A stretch of 41,161 bases of DNA, taken from NCBI GenBank assembly GCA_020346465.1, contig CP070783.1, forward strand, positions 1,807,512 through 1,848,672. Direction: 5' to 3'. Under the pieces are notes generated by a model. It did no database searches and was not told the origin of the DNA. It worked only from the letters and a program-made list of their open reading frames with translations. The position numbers and the translations under genes are program-made. Origin of the DNA: Deltaproteobacteria bacterium (GTDB taxonomy: Bacteria > Desulfobacterota > Deferrimicrobia > Deferrimicrobiales > Deferrimicrobiaceae). This document shows, one piece after another, positions 27,721 to 38,731 of the stretch. Numbering within the stretch: the stretch's first letter is position 1; the number at the start of each line of letters is the position of its first letter.

Positions 27721-27909
27721 CTACCAGCTCGCCTTGGTCACGCCGGGAAGTTCCCCCCGGTGTGCCAATTCCCGCAGACAGATCCTGCAGAGATTGAACT
27801 TCCGGTAATAGGCCCTCGGCCTCCCGCATCTCGGGCACCGGTTGTACTGCCGGACGCGGAACTTCGGGGACCTCAGTGATTTGGCGATGATCGACTTTTT
27901 TGCCACCAT
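27721..27909 (-). CDS. rpsN: Ribosomal protein uS14, zinc-binding short form
   Basis: Small-subunit head protein. It is the 62-residue type Z form with four cysteine ligands (25, 28, 41, 44; RCPRCGRP and LCRICLRE), not the roughly 100-residue cysteine-free form of many gammaproteobacteria. Some systems replace this protein under zinc limitation; no alternative copy is in the window. It lies 15 bases after rplE. Confidence 0.97.
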   Translation of the reverse strand: MVAKKSIIAKSLRSPKFRVRQYNRCPRCGRPRAYYRKFNLCRICLRELAHRGELPGVTKASW

Positions 27910-27924
27910 GTCCTCCTTGGAGCG

Positions 27925-28464
27925 TCAGGCCCTGAACGGCATTCCGAGGAGACGGAGAAGTTCCAGCCCCTCCTCGTCGGTGCGGGCCGTGGTGACGATC
28001 GTTATGTTCATTCCCCTGATTTTGTCTATTTTATCGTAGTTTATCTCCGGGAATATAATCTGTTCCCTTATGCCTAGCGTGTAATTTCCCCGTCCGTCGA
28101 AACCCTTTGAGGATACCCCCTTGAAGTCTCTCAGCCGGGGCATCGCTACCCCCAATAGCTTGTCGAGGAAAAAGTACATCCGGTCCCTTCGGAGTGTGAC
28201 CTTCACCCCGATCGGGACGCCTTCCCTCAACTTGAAGTTCGATATGCTCTTGCGTGCTTTCGTAACCACCGCCTTCTGACCGGTGATGAGGCCGATCTCC
28301 TCGGCTGCCGAGTCGAGAACCTTGATATTCTCGATCGCCTCACCCAGACCCATGTTGATGATGACTTTCTCGAGTCTCGGGACCTGCATCGGATTCCGAT
28401 AGTGGAACTTCTCCCTCATCTTGGGAACGACTTCATCCTTGTAGTAATCGAAAAGTCTGGCCAT
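27925..28464 (-). CDS. rplE: Ribosomal protein uL5
   Basis: 5S rRNA-binding protein that contacts the P-site tRNA. The 179 residues show the family sequences [20 protein letters not shown] (about residues 24-43) and [20 protein letters not shown] (about 95-114), with the C-terminal [16 protein letters not shown]. It lies 40 bases after rplX. ATG start. Confidence 0.98.
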   Translation of the reverse strand: MARLFDYYKDEVVPKMREKFHYRNPMQVPRLEKVIINMGLGEAIENIKVLDSAAEEIGLITGQKAVVTKARKSISNFKLREGVPIGVKVTLRRDRMYFFLDKLLGVAMPRLRDFKGVSSKGFDGRGNYTLGIREQIIFPEINYDKIDKIRGMNITIVTTARTDEEGLELLRLLGMPFRA

Positions 28465-28504
28465 TTCCCGTCACCCCGGACCGCCGGCTCCCGGCGGGTC
28501 TTCT

Positions 28505-28843
28505 CTACTTCTTCTTGGCCTCGAGCACGTCCCCGCACCGCTTGCACGTGCGGTGTTTCTCCCCGGAATCCTCGACAAGCATGGTGATCCGCGTAGGCCT
28601 GTTGCACTTGTCGCACATGATCATGATGTTGGAGTACGACAGCGGAGCCTCCTTCTCGATGATGCCGCCCTGGGGATTGGTCTTGCCCGGTTTTGCGTGC
28701 CTCTTCACCATGTTGATTTTTTCGACGATGACCCGGCCCGCATCCCTGTCCACCTTGAGGACCCTGCCGACCTTCCCCTTTTCCCTGCCCACCATGACCC
28801 GTACGATGTCGTTTTTCCGTATATGGAGAGTCGGTTCCGCCAT
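28505..28843 (-). CDS. rplX: Ribosomal protein uL24
   Basis: Assembly-initiating large-subunit protein. At 112 residues it has the N-terminal KOW motif (IRKNDIVRVMVGREKGKVGRV, about residues 7-27). The C-terminal four-Cys ribbon (CDKC...CKRC) is found in many bacterial L24 proteins. It follows rplN by 17 bases. Confidence 0.97.
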   Translation of the reverse strand: MAEPTLHIRKNDIVRVMVGREKGKVGRVLKVDRDAGRVIVEKINMVKRHAKPGKTNPQGGIIEKEAPLSYSNIMIMCDKCNRPTRITMLVEDSGEKHRTCKRCGDVLEAKKK

Positions 28844-28860
28844 GTCTCCCTCTTTCCCCC

Positions 28861-29229
28861 CTACAGGACTTCCGGAGCCAGGGATATGATCTTCATGAAT
28901 TTCTTGGCACGGAGTTCCCGCGCCACAGGGCCGAAAATCCGGGTTCCGATCGGCTCCCCCTGCGGATTGATCAGCACGGCCGAGTTCTGGTCAAACCGGA
29001 GAAAGCTTCCATCCGTCCGCCCGATCTCCTTGGCGGTCCGCACCACCACCGCCTTGTACACGTCGCCCTTCTTGACCTTCCCTCGGGGGATCGCCTCCTT
29101 CACGCTGACGACGATGATGTCGCCGACGCTGGCATATCTCCGTTTGCTGCCCCCGAGGACCTTGATGCAGCAGAGACGCTTCGCTCCGGAATTGTCCGCG
29201 GCGTCCAGCATGGTCTGCATTTGGATCAT
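28861..29229 (-). CDS. rplN: Ribosomal protein uL14
   Basis: Large-subunit interface protein and docking site of the silencing factor RsfS. The 122 residues match the family throughout: [19 protein letters not shown], then [19 protein letters not shown], ending with [19 protein letters not shown]. It lies 24 bases after rpsQ. Confidence 0.98.
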   Translation of the reverse strand: MIQMQTMLDAADNSGAKRLCCIKVLGGSKRRYASVGDIIVVSVKEAIPRGKVKKGDVYKAVVVRTAKEIGRTDGSFLRFDQNSAVLINPQGEPIGTRIFGPVARELRAKKFMKIISLAPEVL

Positions 29230-29253
29230 GGCATTCGCTCTCCGCTCGGGTGG

Positions 29254-29535
29254 TTAACGAACCTCGGGCCTCTCGATCAGTCGGGAGACCCGCCAGCACT
29301 TTTCCTTGCTCAGCGGCCGGGTCTCGACGATTTCCACCGTGTCGCCCGCGCGGTATTCGTTCTGTTCGTCGTGGGCCTTGTAGGTGGTCCTGCGCCGCGT
29401 GTACTTCTTGTAGATTGGATGAAGAACAAGGCGCTCCACGCGAACAACCACGGTCTTGTCCATGCGGTCGCTCATGACGACGCCGACCTTCGTCTTGCGG
29501 ATCCCACGGCCTTTCTTTTCGGTTCCCGTCGCCAT
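29254..29535 (-). CDS. rpsQ: Ribosomal protein uS17
   Basis: Early 16S rRNA-binding protein with an OB-fold, 93 residues. The signature [19 protein letters not shown] and the block [19 protein letters not shown] are intact. It starts one base after the rpmC stop, so the two are very likely translationally coupled. Confidence 0.97.
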   Translation of the reverse strand: MATGTEKKGRGIRKTKVGVVMSDRMDKTVVVRVERLVLHPIYKKYTRRRTTYKAHDEQNEYRAGDTVEIVETRPLSKEKCWRVSRLIERPEVR

Positions 29536-29536
29536 C

Positions 29537-29737
29537 TTATCTCGTCTCCCCTCCCTGCTTTTGCCGGAGGAACGTGATGATCCGTGCCAGTTCTTTCCGC
29601 CGGTTCCGGATGAGCATCGTATTGTCCAGCGAGGAAGCCGACCGCTTCATCCTGAGGCGGAAGATCTCATCCCGCATCTCCGCCTCCTTGTGCCGCAACT
29701 CCTCTGCGGCGAGGTCCTGGATCTCCTTCTTCTTCAT
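29537..29737 (-). CDS. rpmC: Ribosomal protein uL29
   Basis: A 66-residue two-helix protein next to the exit tunnel, where it helps dock signal recognition particle and trigger factor. It has the typical [20 protein letters not shown] and [19 protein letters not shown] segments. It sits 6 bases after rplP and 1 base before rpsQ. Confidence 0.96.
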   Translation of the reverse strand: MKKKEIQDLAAEELRHKEAEMRDEIFRLRMKRSASSLDNTMLIRNRRKELARIITFLRQKQGGETR

Positions 29738-29743
29738 GGACGG

Positions 29744-30154
29744 CTACGCCTCCCTCGAAAGAAACTTCGTCTTCACGGGGAGCTTATGTCCGGCGAGCCG
29801 GAAGGCCTCCCTTGCGGTCGCCTCGTCCACTCCCTCGATTTCGTAGAGAACCAGCCCCGGACGGATGACGCAGACCCATTCTTCCGGAGCCCCTTTCCCC
29901 TTTCCCATACGGGTTTCGGCGGGCTTCTTGGTAACGGGTTTGTCCGGAAAGATCCGGATCCAGATTTTCCCGCCGCGCTTCACGAACCTCGTCATCGCCA
30001 CGCGGGCGGCCTCGATCTGGCGGGAGGTGATCCATCCGGCGGTGGATGCCTTCACTCCGTAATCCCCGAAGTTGAGGGTATTCCCTGCCTGGGCAGATCC
30101 TCTTCGCCGCCCTTTCTGCATCTTCCGGAATTTCACCCGTTTCGGCGCAAGCAT
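29744..30154 (-). CDS. rplP: Ribosomal protein uL16
   Basis: Large-subunit protein that helps position the A-site tRNA. The 136-residue product has [17 protein letters not shown] at the N-terminus and the conserved [20 protein letters not shown] and [21 protein letters not shown] blocks. The latter contains the arginine (ETRMG) hydroxylated in some bacteria. It lies 12 bases after rpsC. Confidence 0.98.
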   Translation of the reverse strand: MLAPKRVKFRKMQKGRRRGSAQAGNTLNFGDYGVKASTAGWITSRQIEAARVAMTRFVKRGGKIWIRIFPDKPVTKKPAETRMGKGKGAPEEWVCVIRPGLVLYEIEGVDEATAREAFRLAGHKLPVKTKFLSREA

Positions 30155-30166
30155 GTCCCGGTTCTC

Positions 30167-30820
30167 CTATTCGCTCTTGGACTCGCGGGAAGAGGACGGC
30201 AGAACCTCTCCCTTGTAGATCCACACCTTGACCCCGATCTTGCCGTATGTGGTGTTCGCCTCGGCAAACCCGTAGTCGATGTCCGCGCGCAGGGTATGCA
30301 GGGGAACCCTCCCCTCCCGGTACCATTCCGAGCGGGCCATCTCCGCGCCGCCGAGACGGCCGGCCACGTTAATCTTGATCCCCTTGGCACCGAGCTTCAT
30401 CGAGGAAAGAACGGTCTTCTTCATCGCCCGCCGGAATGCGATGCGCCTTTCGAGCTGCATAGCGACGTTCTCGGCGGTCAGCTGGGCATCGGTCTCCGGT
30501 CGGCGGATCTCGTGAATCGTGATCGAGACCTCCTTCTTGGCGAACTTCTGGAGGTCTTTCTTGAGATTCTCGATCTCGGCCCCCTTTTTCCCGATGACGA
30601 TGCCGGGTCTCGCCGTCTGGATGATGACGTGCACGCGGCTGGATTTGCGCTCGATCTCCACCGCGGCTACTCCGGCGTGGATCAGTCGCTTCTTGACATA
30701 GGCCCGGATGCGCAGATCCTCCTGAAGATTCGCGGCGTACTCTTTCTCCGAGTACCATCGCGACCGCCAGTTCTTGATGATTCCCAGGCGAAACCCGTAA
30801 GGATGTACCTTCTGTCCCAA
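30167..30820 (-). CDS. rpsC: Ribosomal protein uS3
   Basis: Small-subunit protein at the mRNA entry channel, with helicase-like activity. The 217-residue product has a KH domain with the [14 protein letters not shown] loop and the C-terminal [20 protein letters not shown] block. I chose TTG at 30820 (reads [12 protein letters not shown]) with GGAGG 6 bases upstream; the frame continues upstream only inside rplV. Confidence 0.97.
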   Translation of the reverse strand: MGQKVHPYGFRLGIIKNWRSRWYSEKEYAANLQEDLRIRAYVKKRLIHAGVAAVEIERKSSRVHVIIQTARPGIVIGKKGAEIENLKKDLQKFAKKEVSITIHEIRRPETDAQLTAENVAMQLERRIAFRRAMKKTVLSSMKLGAKGIKINVAGRLGGAEMARSEWYREGRVPLHTLRADIDYGFAEANTTYGKIGVKVWIYKGEVLPSSSRESKSE

Positions 30821-30852
30821 ACGATCCCTCCCTTCGAGTCGGTTCTGTCCCG

Positions 30853-31185
30853 TTACTTCTCGTCGACCACGATGGTGATATGACTGGTGCGTCTGCGGTA
30901 GCGGTGCGCCCGCCCCATGGGAGCAGGCCGGAATCTCTTCTGGGAGGCCCCCCCGTCCACGTGGGCCTTCTTCACGAAGAGGATGGTCGTGTCGATCACG
31001 CCGGTCTGGGCCGCGTTCGCAACGGCAGAGTCGAGAACCTTCCGTACCGTTTTCGCGCACGCCTTGTTCGCCAGCTTCAGGACCGTTTGCGCTTCGGAGA
31101 TGTTCTTCCCCCGGATCAGGTCCACGACGAGACGGGCCTTCCTCGGGGAGACACGCATGAATCTTGCCGTCGCTCTGGCTTCCAT
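30853..31185 (-). CDS. rplV: Ribosomal protein uL22
   Basis: Its long beta-hairpin lines the nascent-peptide tunnel near the macrolide site. The 110 residues are standard: [20 protein letters not shown], then [10 protein letters not shown] and the hairpin with [20 protein letters not shown] (about residues 84-103). It lies 20 bases after rpsS. Confidence 0.98.
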   Translation of the reverse strand: MEARATARFMRVSPRKARLVVDLIRGKNISEAQTVLKLANKACAKTVRKVLDSAVANAAQTGVIDTTILFVKKAHVDGGASQKRFRPAPMGRAHRYRRRTSHITIVVDEK

Positions 31186-31205
31186 CGTCTCGCTCCTTCT
31201 CCGGA

Positions 31206-31487
31206 CTACCGCTTTACCTTGGCCTTCCGGTCTCCCGAATGGCCGTGAAAGGTGCGGGTCGGCGAAAACTCCCCGAGCTTGTGGCCCACCATGTTTTCCG
31301 TGACGAAAACGGGCATGAATTTCCTTCCGTTGTGGACGGCGAAGGTGAAGCCTACCATCTCCGGGGTGATGGTGGAGCGCCTGGACCAGGTCTTGATGAC
31401 CTTCCGGTCCCCCTGCTCGACGGCCCTGCGGAACTTCCGCGCCAGGCTTTCCTCGACATACGGTCCCTTCTTGATCGATCGCGCCAC
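31206..31487 (-). CDS. rpsS: Ribosomal protein uS19
   Basis: Small-subunit head protein that works with S13. The 93 residues start [14 protein letters not shown] and have [20 protein letters not shown] and the C-terminal [18 protein letters not shown]. The start is GTG at 31487 with GAGG 8 bases upstream. It follows rplB by 20 bases. Confidence 0.98.
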   Translation of the reverse strand: MARSIKKGPYVEESLARKFRRAVEQGDRKVIKTWSRRSTITPEMVGFTFAVHNGRKFMPVFVTENMVGHKLGEFSPTRTFHGHSGDRKAKVKR

Positions 31488-31507
31488 GGGTTATACCTCT
31501 TTATCTT

Positions 31508-32329
31508 TTATTTCCGACGCTTTACGATGTACGGGTCGGAAGTCTTGTTCTTCCGGGTCTTGTGCCCCTTGGTCGGTTTCCCCCACGGGGTGCAGGGATG
31601 CCTCCCCCCGGATGCTTTCCCCTCCCCGCCCCCAAGAGGGTGGTCCACGGGGTTCATCGCGACGCCCCGGACCGTCGGCCTCCGGCCGAGCCACCGGCTC
31701 CGCCCCGCCTTCCCGAGGGATACCTTCTCGTGTTCCGGGTTTCCCACCTGCCCCACCGTCGCCATGCAATCGATGAGAACGAGCCTCACCTCCCCCGACC
31801 CGAGGCGGAGATGTGCGTATCTCCCCTCTTTTGCGAGGATCTGGACGACGCTTCCCGCCGCCCTCGCCAGCTGCCCCCCCTTGCCGATCTTGAGCTCCAC
31901 GTTGTGGACCATCGTGCCGACCGGGATTTGGCGAATCGGAAGGGCGTTCCCGGGCTTGATGTCCGCGTCGTTCCCGGAGAGAACCGTGTCCCCCACGGAG
32001 AGGCCCACCGGGCACAGGATGTACCGTTTCTCCCCGTCCGCGTAATGCAGAAGGGCGATGCGGGCCGAACGGTTCGGATCGTATTCGATCGCGGCGACTC
32101 GCGCGGGGATGTCCTTCTTGTTCCTCCGGAAGTCGATGATCCTATACTTTCTCTTGTGGCCGCCGCCACGGTGCCAAATGGTGATTCTCCCCTGGTTGTT
32201 CCGGCCCGCACGGTTTCCCTTCTTCTCGAGGAGGCTCCGCTCCGGTTTTTTCCGGGTGAGTTCCTCGTTCGTGAGAACCGTCATGGTGCGCACGCCGGGA
32301 GAGGTCGGCTTGAATTTTCGTATCCCCAT
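31508..32329 (-). CDS. rplB: Ribosomal protein uL2
   Basis: Large-subunit protein required for peptidyl-transferase activity and subunit association. The 273 residues include [19 protein letters not shown] and [20 protein letters not shown]. The latter holds the invariant histidine important for peptidyl transfer. It lies 29 bases after rplW. Confidence 0.98.
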   Translation of the reverse strand: MGIRKFKPTSPGVRTMTVLTNEELTRKKPERSLLEKKGNRAGRNNQGRITIWHRGGGHKRKYRIIDFRRNKKDIPARVAAIEYDPNRSARIALLHYADGEKRYILCPVGLSVGDTVLSGNDADIKPGNALPIRQIPVGTMVHNVELKIGKGGQLARAAGSVVQILAKEGRYAHLRLGSGEVRLVLIDCMATVGQVGNPEHEKVSLGKAGRSRWLGRRPTVRGVAMNPVDHPLGGGEGKASGGRHPCTPWGKPTKGHKTRKNKTSDPYIVKRRK

Positions 32330-32358
32330 GTCAGCAGCTCCTTGCCTGTCCGCGCACG

Positions 32359-32646
32359 TTACACGCCTTCGAAAAACTCGATCTTGTCGCCCGGTTTGAG
32401 CACCACGACGGCCTTCTTCCAGGAAGGGCGCCTTCCGACCACACGACCCCTCGTCTTCGTCTTGCCGGAGACGTTCATCGTCTTGACGTCGATCACCTTG
32501 ACACGGAACAGCTTTTCGACCGCCTCCTGGATCTGCTTCTTGTTCGCCCGGGGGTCCACGGCGAACGACACCGCGTTGGACGTCTCCTTGAGCAATGTCG
32601 CCTTTTCGGTGATCAGGGGGCGCTTCAGCACGTCCGTGATGTTCAT
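32359..32646 (-). CDS. rplW: Ribosomal protein uL23
   Basis: Tunnel-exit protein and main docking site for trigger factor and signal recognition particle. The 95 residues have [17 protein letters not shown] at the N-terminus and [21 protein letters not shown] in the conserved core. Its ATG overlaps the rplD stop as ATGA. Confidence 0.97.
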   Translation of the reverse strand: MNITDVLKRPLITEKATLLKETSNAVSFAVDPRANKKQIQEAVEKLFRVKVIDVKTMNVSGKTKTRGRVVGRRPSWKKAVVVLKPGDKIEFFEGV

Positions 32647-33266
32647 CTCCCCAGCACCTCGCTGATTTTTTCGAATGCGGGCCGTGTGATCACCAGCTGA
32701 TCGTACGAGAGGATGTCGAGCACGTTGAGGGCCGCGACGGGAAGCGACTTGAAGGACGGGAGATTGCGGATCCCGAGATCGAGGTTCTCCTTGGGCTCAT
32801 CCGTCACCAGCAGGGCGTGGGTAAGCCCGAGCTTACCGGCGAGCTTCTGGAACTCCTTCGTGCGCGGACCGGGCAGGTCCAGGTCCTCCACGAGAAGAAT
32901 CCTTTGATCCCGTGCCCTGGCGCTCAACGCGCACCGGAGCGCGGCTTTCATCGACTTCCGGTTGACTTTCTGGGCGTAGCTGCGGGGATGCGGACCGAAG
33001 ACGGTGCCTCCACCGCGGAGCAAGGGGGAGCTCATCGTTCCCATTCGGGACCGGCCGGTTCCTTTCTGGCGATACGGTTTTTTTCCGCCGCCGGAGACTT
33101 CCTTCCTCGTTTTCGTCGAGGCGGTTCCCGAACGCATTGCGTTCCGCTGGGCAACGACCACCTGGTGAAGCAGGTGCGTTTTCACCTCGGCTCCGAAGAC
33201 GGAATCCGGGATCTCGAGCGTCTCCTTGACTTGCCGTTCCTTGTCGAAAAGATCCAGGGTAGCCAT
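32643..33266 (-). CDS. rplD: Ribosomal protein uL4
   Basis: Large-subunit protein whose extended loop lines the tunnel; in E. coli it also represses the S10 operon. The 207 residues include the loop [20 protein letters not shown] and the [21 protein letters not shown] block. I chose ATG 33266 ([10 protein letters not shown]) although the frame is open to 33389 inside rplC. No L4-type leader precedes rpsJ, since only 24 bases separate it from tuf. Confidence 0.97.
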   Translation of the reverse strand: MATLDLFDKERQVKETLEIPDSVFGAEVKTHLLHQVVVAQRNAMRSGTASTKTRKEVSGGGKKPYRQKGTGRSRMGTMSSPLLRGGGTVFGPHPRSYAQKVNRKSMKAALRCALSARARDQRILLVEDLDLPGPRTKEFQKLAGKLGLTHALLVTDEPKENLDLGIRNLPSFKSLPVAALNVLDILSYDQLVITRPAFEKISEVLGR

Positions 33267-33276
33267 CTCGCGCTCC

Positions 33277-33918
33277 TTACTGTCCGTTGCCCTTCTTGAT
33301 GGCGCGGCGAACGAAAACGAGGCTGTTCCTCGCCCCCGGGACGGCACCCCGCACCAGCAGCAGGTTCTTCTCCGGCTGAATGCCGACAACCCGCAGATTG
33401 AGAACCGTGACCCGCTCGTTCCCGTAGTGGCCGCCCATCTTCATGTTCTTGAACACGCGGGAGGGCCAGGAGGATCCTCCGATGGACCCGGGGGCGCGGT
33501 GGAACATCGACCCGTGGGACGCTCGTCCGCCCTTGAATCCCCAACGTTTCACCACTCCCGTGAATCCGCGGCCCTTCGTCTGCCCCGTGACGTCCACGAA
33601 ATCCCCCTCCCGGAAGATGTCGACACGGATTTCCTGTCCGACATCCAGAGAGGAATCGGAATCGACGCGGAGCTCCCGGAGAGCGCCGAATGCCCCTTTC
33701 CCCGCCTTCTGAACATGGCCGAGCATCGGCTTGCCGACGCGATGCGCCTTCCTGGCCCCGAAACCGAGTTGAACCGCATCGTAGCCGTCGCTCAGCTTCT
33801 TTTTCCTCTGAACAATGGTGCAGGGGCCCGCCTCGATCACCGTCACGGGAACGACTCTCCCCTGCGGATCGAAGATCTGGGTCATCCCCAGTTTCTTCCC
33901 TAATATTCCGGTAGTCAT
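33277..33918 (-). CDS. rplC: Ribosomal protein uL3
   Basis: Large-subunit protein that helps nucleate 50S assembly and shapes the peptidyl-transferase centre. The 213-residue product begins MTTGILGKKLGMTQIF and has the long central loop with HGSMFHRAPGSIGGSSWPSR (about residues 132-151), including the glutamine-methylation region as Trp-Pro-Ser. I chose ATG 33918 over an upstream in-frame codon at 33927 because AAGGTG lies 6 bases before it and the family starts there. Confidence 0.97.
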   Translation of the reverse strand: MTTGILGKKLGMTQIFDPQGRVVPVTVIEAGPCTIVQRKKKLSDGYDAVQLGFGARKAHRVGKPMLGHVQKAGKGAFGALRELRVDSDSSLDVGQEIRVDIFREGDFVDVTGQTKGRGFTGVVKRWGFKGGRASHGSMFHRAPGSIGGSSWPSRVFKNMKMGGHYGNERVTVLNLRVVGIQPEKNLLLVRGAVPGARNSLVFVRRAIKKGNGQ

Positions 33919-33966
33919 GGTTTGCACCTTATCGTCTCAGCCGGGAATTCCCGGTAGGAGAGTTCT

Positions 33967-34281
33967 TCAGAGCTTGATCTCCACTTCCACTCCCGCCGGG
34001 AGATCGAGCTTCATGAGGGCGTCGATCGTCGCGGCAGGCGGCTCGTGAATATCCAGCACGCGCTTGTGCGTCCGGATTTCGAATTGCTCCCGGCTTTTCT
34101 TGTCTACATGGGGGGAGCGGTTCACGGTGAACCTCTCGATCTTCGTGGGCAGGGGGATCGGGCCCGCCACCTTCGCGCCGGTCTGTTTCGCCTTCTCGAC
34201 AATTTCCCCGGTCGCCTTGTCCAGGAGCTTGTAATCGAAGGCTTTCAAGCGAATGCGGATCTTCTGGTGTTCCATCGCCAA
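33967..34281 (-). CDS. rpsJ: Ribosomal protein uS10
   Basis: Small-subunit head protein, also the NusE partner of NusB in transcription antitermination. The product (104 residues from TTG 34281) reads [18 protein letters not shown] and ends with [15 protein letters not shown] 34281 has AAGGGG 7 bases upstream. An in-frame ATG at 34275 would give 102 residues but sits too far from that site. It lies 24 bases after tuf, heading the S10 gene set without its own leader. Confidence 0.96.
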   Translation of the reverse strand: MAMEHQKIRIRLKAFDYKLLDKATGEIVEKAKQTGAKVAGPIPLPTKIERFTVNRSPHVDKKSREQFEIRTHKRVLDIHEPPAATIDALMKLDLPAGVEVEIKL

Positions 34282-34305
34282 AGGATTACCCCTTTCCCGT
34301 TCTCG

Positions 34306-35505
<1,200 letters not shown>

Positions 35506-35535
35506 GTCCGGTCCCTCCCTTTCGCGGGTTTTCGA

Positions 35536-37605
35536 CTAGGCGCCCTTCACTTTCGAAACAATATCCTCGCTTACGGAGATCGGGGCAGGCTCGTAATGGT
35601 CGAACTGCATGGTGTAGGTGGCCCTTCCCTGCGTCTTGGACCGCAGATCCGTTGCGTACCCGAACATCTCCGAGAGAGGAACATGGGAGTCGATCACCTG
35701 GGTGTTCCCCCGGGCCTCGATCCTCTGGATGCGCCCCCGGCGCGAGCTCAGATCCCCGATGACATCCCCCATGAAGGTCTCCGGGGTCACCACTTCCACA
35801 CTCATCACCGGCTCCAGAAGGACGGGATTTGCGCTCTGGCAGGCCTCCTTGAACGCCATCGAACCGGCGATCTTGAACGCCATCTCCGAGGAGTCCACCT
35901 CGTGGTAGGATCCGTCGAGAAGCGTCACGATCGTGTCGACAACAGGGTAACCGGCCACGACCCCCGTCTCCGATGCCTCCCGCACGCCCTTCTCCACGGC
36001 AGGAACGTATTCCTTCGGAACGGCACCCCCGACGATCTTGTTGAGGAACTCGAACCCTTTCCCGGCGGCGTTCGGCTCGACGGAGATCTTGACGTGTCCG
36101 TACTGTCCCCTCCCCCCCGTCTGCCGGACATACCGTCCCTCGTGCTTCGCCGCGCGCGTGACGGTCTCCCGATAGGCGACCTGGGGACGGCCCACGGTCG
36201 CCGCCACCTTGAACTCCCGCAGCAGCCGGTCCACGATGATTTCCAGGTGAAGCTCCCCCATGCCCGAGATCAGCGTCTGCCCCGTCTCCTCGTCGACCTT
36301 CACCCGGAAGGAGGGGTCCTCCAGGGCGAGCTTCTGCAGGGAAAGCCCCAGCTTTTCCTGGTCGACCTTCGTTTTCGGCTCGATCGCGATGGAGATCACG
36401 GGGTCGGGCGCCGAGATGGATTCGAGAACGATTTCATGGTCCGGATCGCACAGCGTCTCGCCGGTAAACGCATTTTTCAGGCCGACGCACGCCGCGATCT
36501 CGCCCGCATGGATTGCCTTGATCTCCTCCCTCTTGTTCGCGTGCATTTTCAGGATGCGGCCGATCCGCTCCTTTTTCTGCCGCGTGGCGTTGTATACGGA
36601 ATCGCCCGAGTTGAGCGTCCCGGAATAGACACGGAGGAAGGTGAGCTGCCCGACGTACGGGTCCGTCATGATCTTGAAGGCAAGGGCCGCGAAAGGCTCT
36701 CCGTCTCGCGGCGTTCGGATGGCGACCGATCCGTCGCGAGGATCGATTCCCTCCACGGGGGGCTTGTCGAGGGGCGAGGGAAGGTAATCCACGATGGCGT
36801 CGAGAAGGGGCTGGATCCCCTTGTTCCGGAAGGCGGTGCCGCACAGGACGGGAACGATCCTCAGGCCGATGGTCGCCTCGCGGATCGCCGCCTGCAGCGC
36901 CGAAACCTCGATCTCTTCGCCGGCCAGGTACTTCTCGAGGAGCGAGTCGTTGACATCGGCCAGGGACTCCAGCAGCCGCTCCCGCGCGGATGCGGTGACC
37001 TCCCCCACCTCTTCGGGAATCGCCTCGATCCGGAACTTGGCCCCGAGTGTGTCTTCATCCCATACGATGATCTGCATCCGCACCAGGTCGATGATCCCGC
37101 GGAACTCTTCTTCCCTGCCGAGAGGAAGCTGGATCGGTACGGGGTTCGCCCCGAGACGCTCCCTCAGCATGCGGATGACGCGGTCGAAATCCGCCCCCGT
37201 GCGGTCCATCTTGTTGATCATCGCCAGACGCGGAACACGGTACTTGTCGGCCTGCCGCCATACCGTCTCCGACTGGGGCTCCACCCCTCCCACGGCACAG
37301 AATACGGCGACGGCGCCGTCGAGGACGCGGAGCGAACGTTCCACTTCGATGGTGAAGTCCACGTGCCCCGGAGTGTCGATGATGTTGACCCGATGGTCCC
37401 TCCAGAAACAGGTCGTGGCCGCGGAGGTGATCGTAATCCCCCGCTCCTGTTCCTGCTCCATCCAGTCCATGGTCGCGGTCCCATCGTGGACCTCGCCCAT
37501 CTTGTGGGAGACGCCCGTGTAGTACAGAACCCGTTCCGTGGTGGTGGTCTTCCCGGCGTCTATGTGGGCCATGATCCCGATGTTCCGTGTTTTTTCCAGC
37601 TGCAT
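35536..37605 (-). CDS. fusA: Elongation factor G
   Basis: GTPase that drives translocation and, with RRF, ribosome recycling. At 689 residues it is full length with five domains. G1 is [12 protein letters not shown] at about residues 13-24, switch [15 protein letters not shown]3 DTPGHVDF and G4 NKMD. Domain IV contains the RETVTR and RGQYGHV blocks. I chose ATG 37605 ([16 protein letters not shown]); the frame is open to 37815 but only inside rpsG. It lies between rpsG and tuf as in the classic str operon. Confidence 0.98.
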   Translation of the reverse strand: MQLEKTRNIGIMAHIDAGKTTTTERVLYYTGVSHKMGEVHDGTATMDWMEQEQERGITITSAATTCFWRDHRVNIIDTPGHVDFTIEVERSLRVLDGAVAVFCAVGGVEPQSETVWRQADKYRVPRLAMINKMDRTGADFDRVIRMLRERLGANPVPIQLPLGREEEFRGIIDLVRMQIIVWDEDTLGAKFRIEAIPEEVGEVTASARERLLESLADVNDSLLEKYLAGEEIEVSALQAAIREATIGLRIVPVLCGTAFRNKGIQPLLDAIVDYLPSPLDKPPVEGIDPRDGSVAIRTPRDGEPFAALAFKIMTDPYVGQLTFLRVYSGTLNSGDSVYNATRQKKERIGRILKMHANKREEIKAIHAGEIAACVGLKNAFTGETLCDPDHEIVLESISAPDPVISIAIEPKTKVDQEKLGLSLQKLALEDPSFRVKVDEETGQTLISGMGELHLEIIVDRLLREFKVAATVGRPQVAYRETVTRAAKHEGRYVRQTGGRGQYGHVKISVEPNAAGKGFEFLNKIVGGAVPKEYVPAVEKGVREASETGVVAGYPVVDTIVTLLDGSYHEVDSSEMAFKIAGSMAFKEACQSANPVLLEPVMSVEVVTPETFMGDVIGDLSSRRGRIQRIEARGNTQVIDSHVPLSEMFGYATDLRSKTQGRATYTMQFDHYEPAPISVSEDIVSKVKGA

Positions 37606-37649
37606 GGTTCCTGCCACTTCCGGTTCTTCCTTCCCGTCATTCCCGCAAC

Positions 37650-38120
37650 TTACCAGCGGTAATGCGCGAAGGCCTTGTTGGCCTCCGCCATCTTGTGGGT
37701 GTCTTCCTTCTTCTTGACCGTCAGACCCCTGTTGTTGTAGGCGTCCAGGATTTCCGCCGACAGGCGGTCCACCATCCTCTTTTCGGAACGCCCCCTCGCA
37801 AAGGTAATCATCCACCGGAGCGACAGCGCAAGGCGCCTCTCGGGACGCACCTCCACCGGAACCTGATAGGTGGCACCCCCCACCCGACGGGATTTGACCT
37901 CGAGGACGGGCTTAGTGTTGTCGACCGCCTTCTTGAGGATGCTTACCGGATCTTCCTTGGCTTTTTCCTTGATGATCTCCATCGATCCGTAGACGATTCT
38001 TTCCGCAACGGTCTTCTTTCCCTTGCGCATGATCCCGGTGATCATCCTCGCGACGAGCGGATCGCCATACACCGGATCCGCCCCTGCGACCCGTCTGGGC
38101 ACAAATCCTCGCCTGGGCAT
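37650..38120 (-). CDS. rpsG: Ribosomal protein uS7
   Basis: Nucleates assembly of the 30S head; in E. coli it represses the str operon by binding the rpsL-rpsG spacer. The 156 residues are typical, starting [20 protein letters not shown] and including [22 protein letters not shown] 38120 is preceded by AAGGAGG. The 161-base spacer upstream holds a long hairpin (separate entry), a candidate S7 or transcription-control site. Confidence 0.98.
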   Translation of the reverse strand: MPRRGFVPRRVAGADPVYGDPLVARMITGIMRKGKKTVAERIVYGSMEIIKEKAKEDPVSILKKAVDNTKPVLEVKSRRVGGATYQVPVEVRPERRLALSLRWMITFARGRSEKRMVDRLSAEILDAYNNRGLTVKKKEDTHKMAEANKAFAHYRW

Positions 38121-38160
38121 TAGAAAAGCCTCCTTGCCAAAAATGCCTCCCTGTTGAACG

Positions 38161-38211
38161 AAAAAGTAGCCATCACCCGCGGGAGAACACCCCGTGGAGC
38201 ATGGCTGCTAC
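38161..38211 (-). promoter_or_regulatory. Hairpin in the rpsL-rpsG spacer, candidate S7 operator or attenuator
   Basis: In the minus-strand RNA, AGCCAT (complement of 38201-38206) pairs with ATGGCT (complement of 38168-38173). It encloses an inner imperfect GC-rich stem built from CACGGGG and a CCCGCGGGTG segment. The structure is followed directly by CTTTTTC (complement of 38160-38166). It looks like either a weak intrinsic terminator/attenuator or a protein-bound mRNA element. The position matches the S7 translational operator of E. coli, but no primary-sequence match was tested. Confidence 0.45.
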
Positions 38212-38281
38212 CCTCCGTTTTCCACCGCTCCGGCAGATGTGCCGGGTATGGCCGGTACTGCCTCGTTCCGGTCAGGGGAAG

Positions 38282-38653
38282 CTATTTGGGTCGTTTTGCC
38301 CCGTACTTCGACCGCGACTTCCGTCTGTCCTGGACACCAACGGAATCCAGCTTCCCGCGTATGATGTGGTACCGAACGCCCGGGAGGTCCTTGACCCTGC
38401 CTCCCCGAATCAGCACGACGGAGTGTTCCTGGAGGTTGTGCCCCTCGCCCGGGATGTAGACGGTGACCTCGAACCCGTTCGTAAGCCGCACCCTGGCGAC
38501 TTTCCGCAACGCGGAATTGGGCTTCTTCGGGGTCGTCGTGTACACCCTCAGGCAGACCCCCCGCTTCTGGGAACATCGCTCAAGCGCGGGGGAGTCGCTC
38601 CGGTGAACGACGGCCTTGCGCCCCTTCCGGACAAGCTGGTTGATCGTGGGCAT
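38282..38653 (-). CDS. rpsL: Ribosomal protein uS12
   Basis: Decoding-centre protein and target of streptomycin-resistance mutations. The 123 residues contain [13 protein letters not shown], with the lysine altered in classic resistant strains present as wild type, and [14 protein letters not shown] with the aspartate methylthiolated by RimO in many bacteria. It is the first gene of the str set, 78 bases after rpoC. No strong promoter was recognised in that gap. Confidence 0.98.
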   Translation of the reverse strand: MPTINQLVRKGRKAVVHRSDSPALERCSQKRGVCLRVYTTTPKKPNSALRKVARVRLTNGFEVTVYIPGEGHNLQEHSVVLIRGGRVKDLPGVRYHIIRGKLDSVGVQDRRKSRSKYGAKRPK

Positions 38654-38731
38654 TCCCTCTACCCTTTCCGTCGATATTCTCTACAATACTCGGAACTGAA
38701 GCGAGTTTTTTACCATTTCGGGCCTGTGATG

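Noticed and set aside
38688-38711. Hairpin ACTCG/CGAGT followed by TTTTTT on the plus strand in the rpoC-rpsL gap
   Set aside because: It would terminate plus-strand transcription, but no plus-strand gene exists in the window; a 5-bp stem with a 9-base loop is weak and may be chance.
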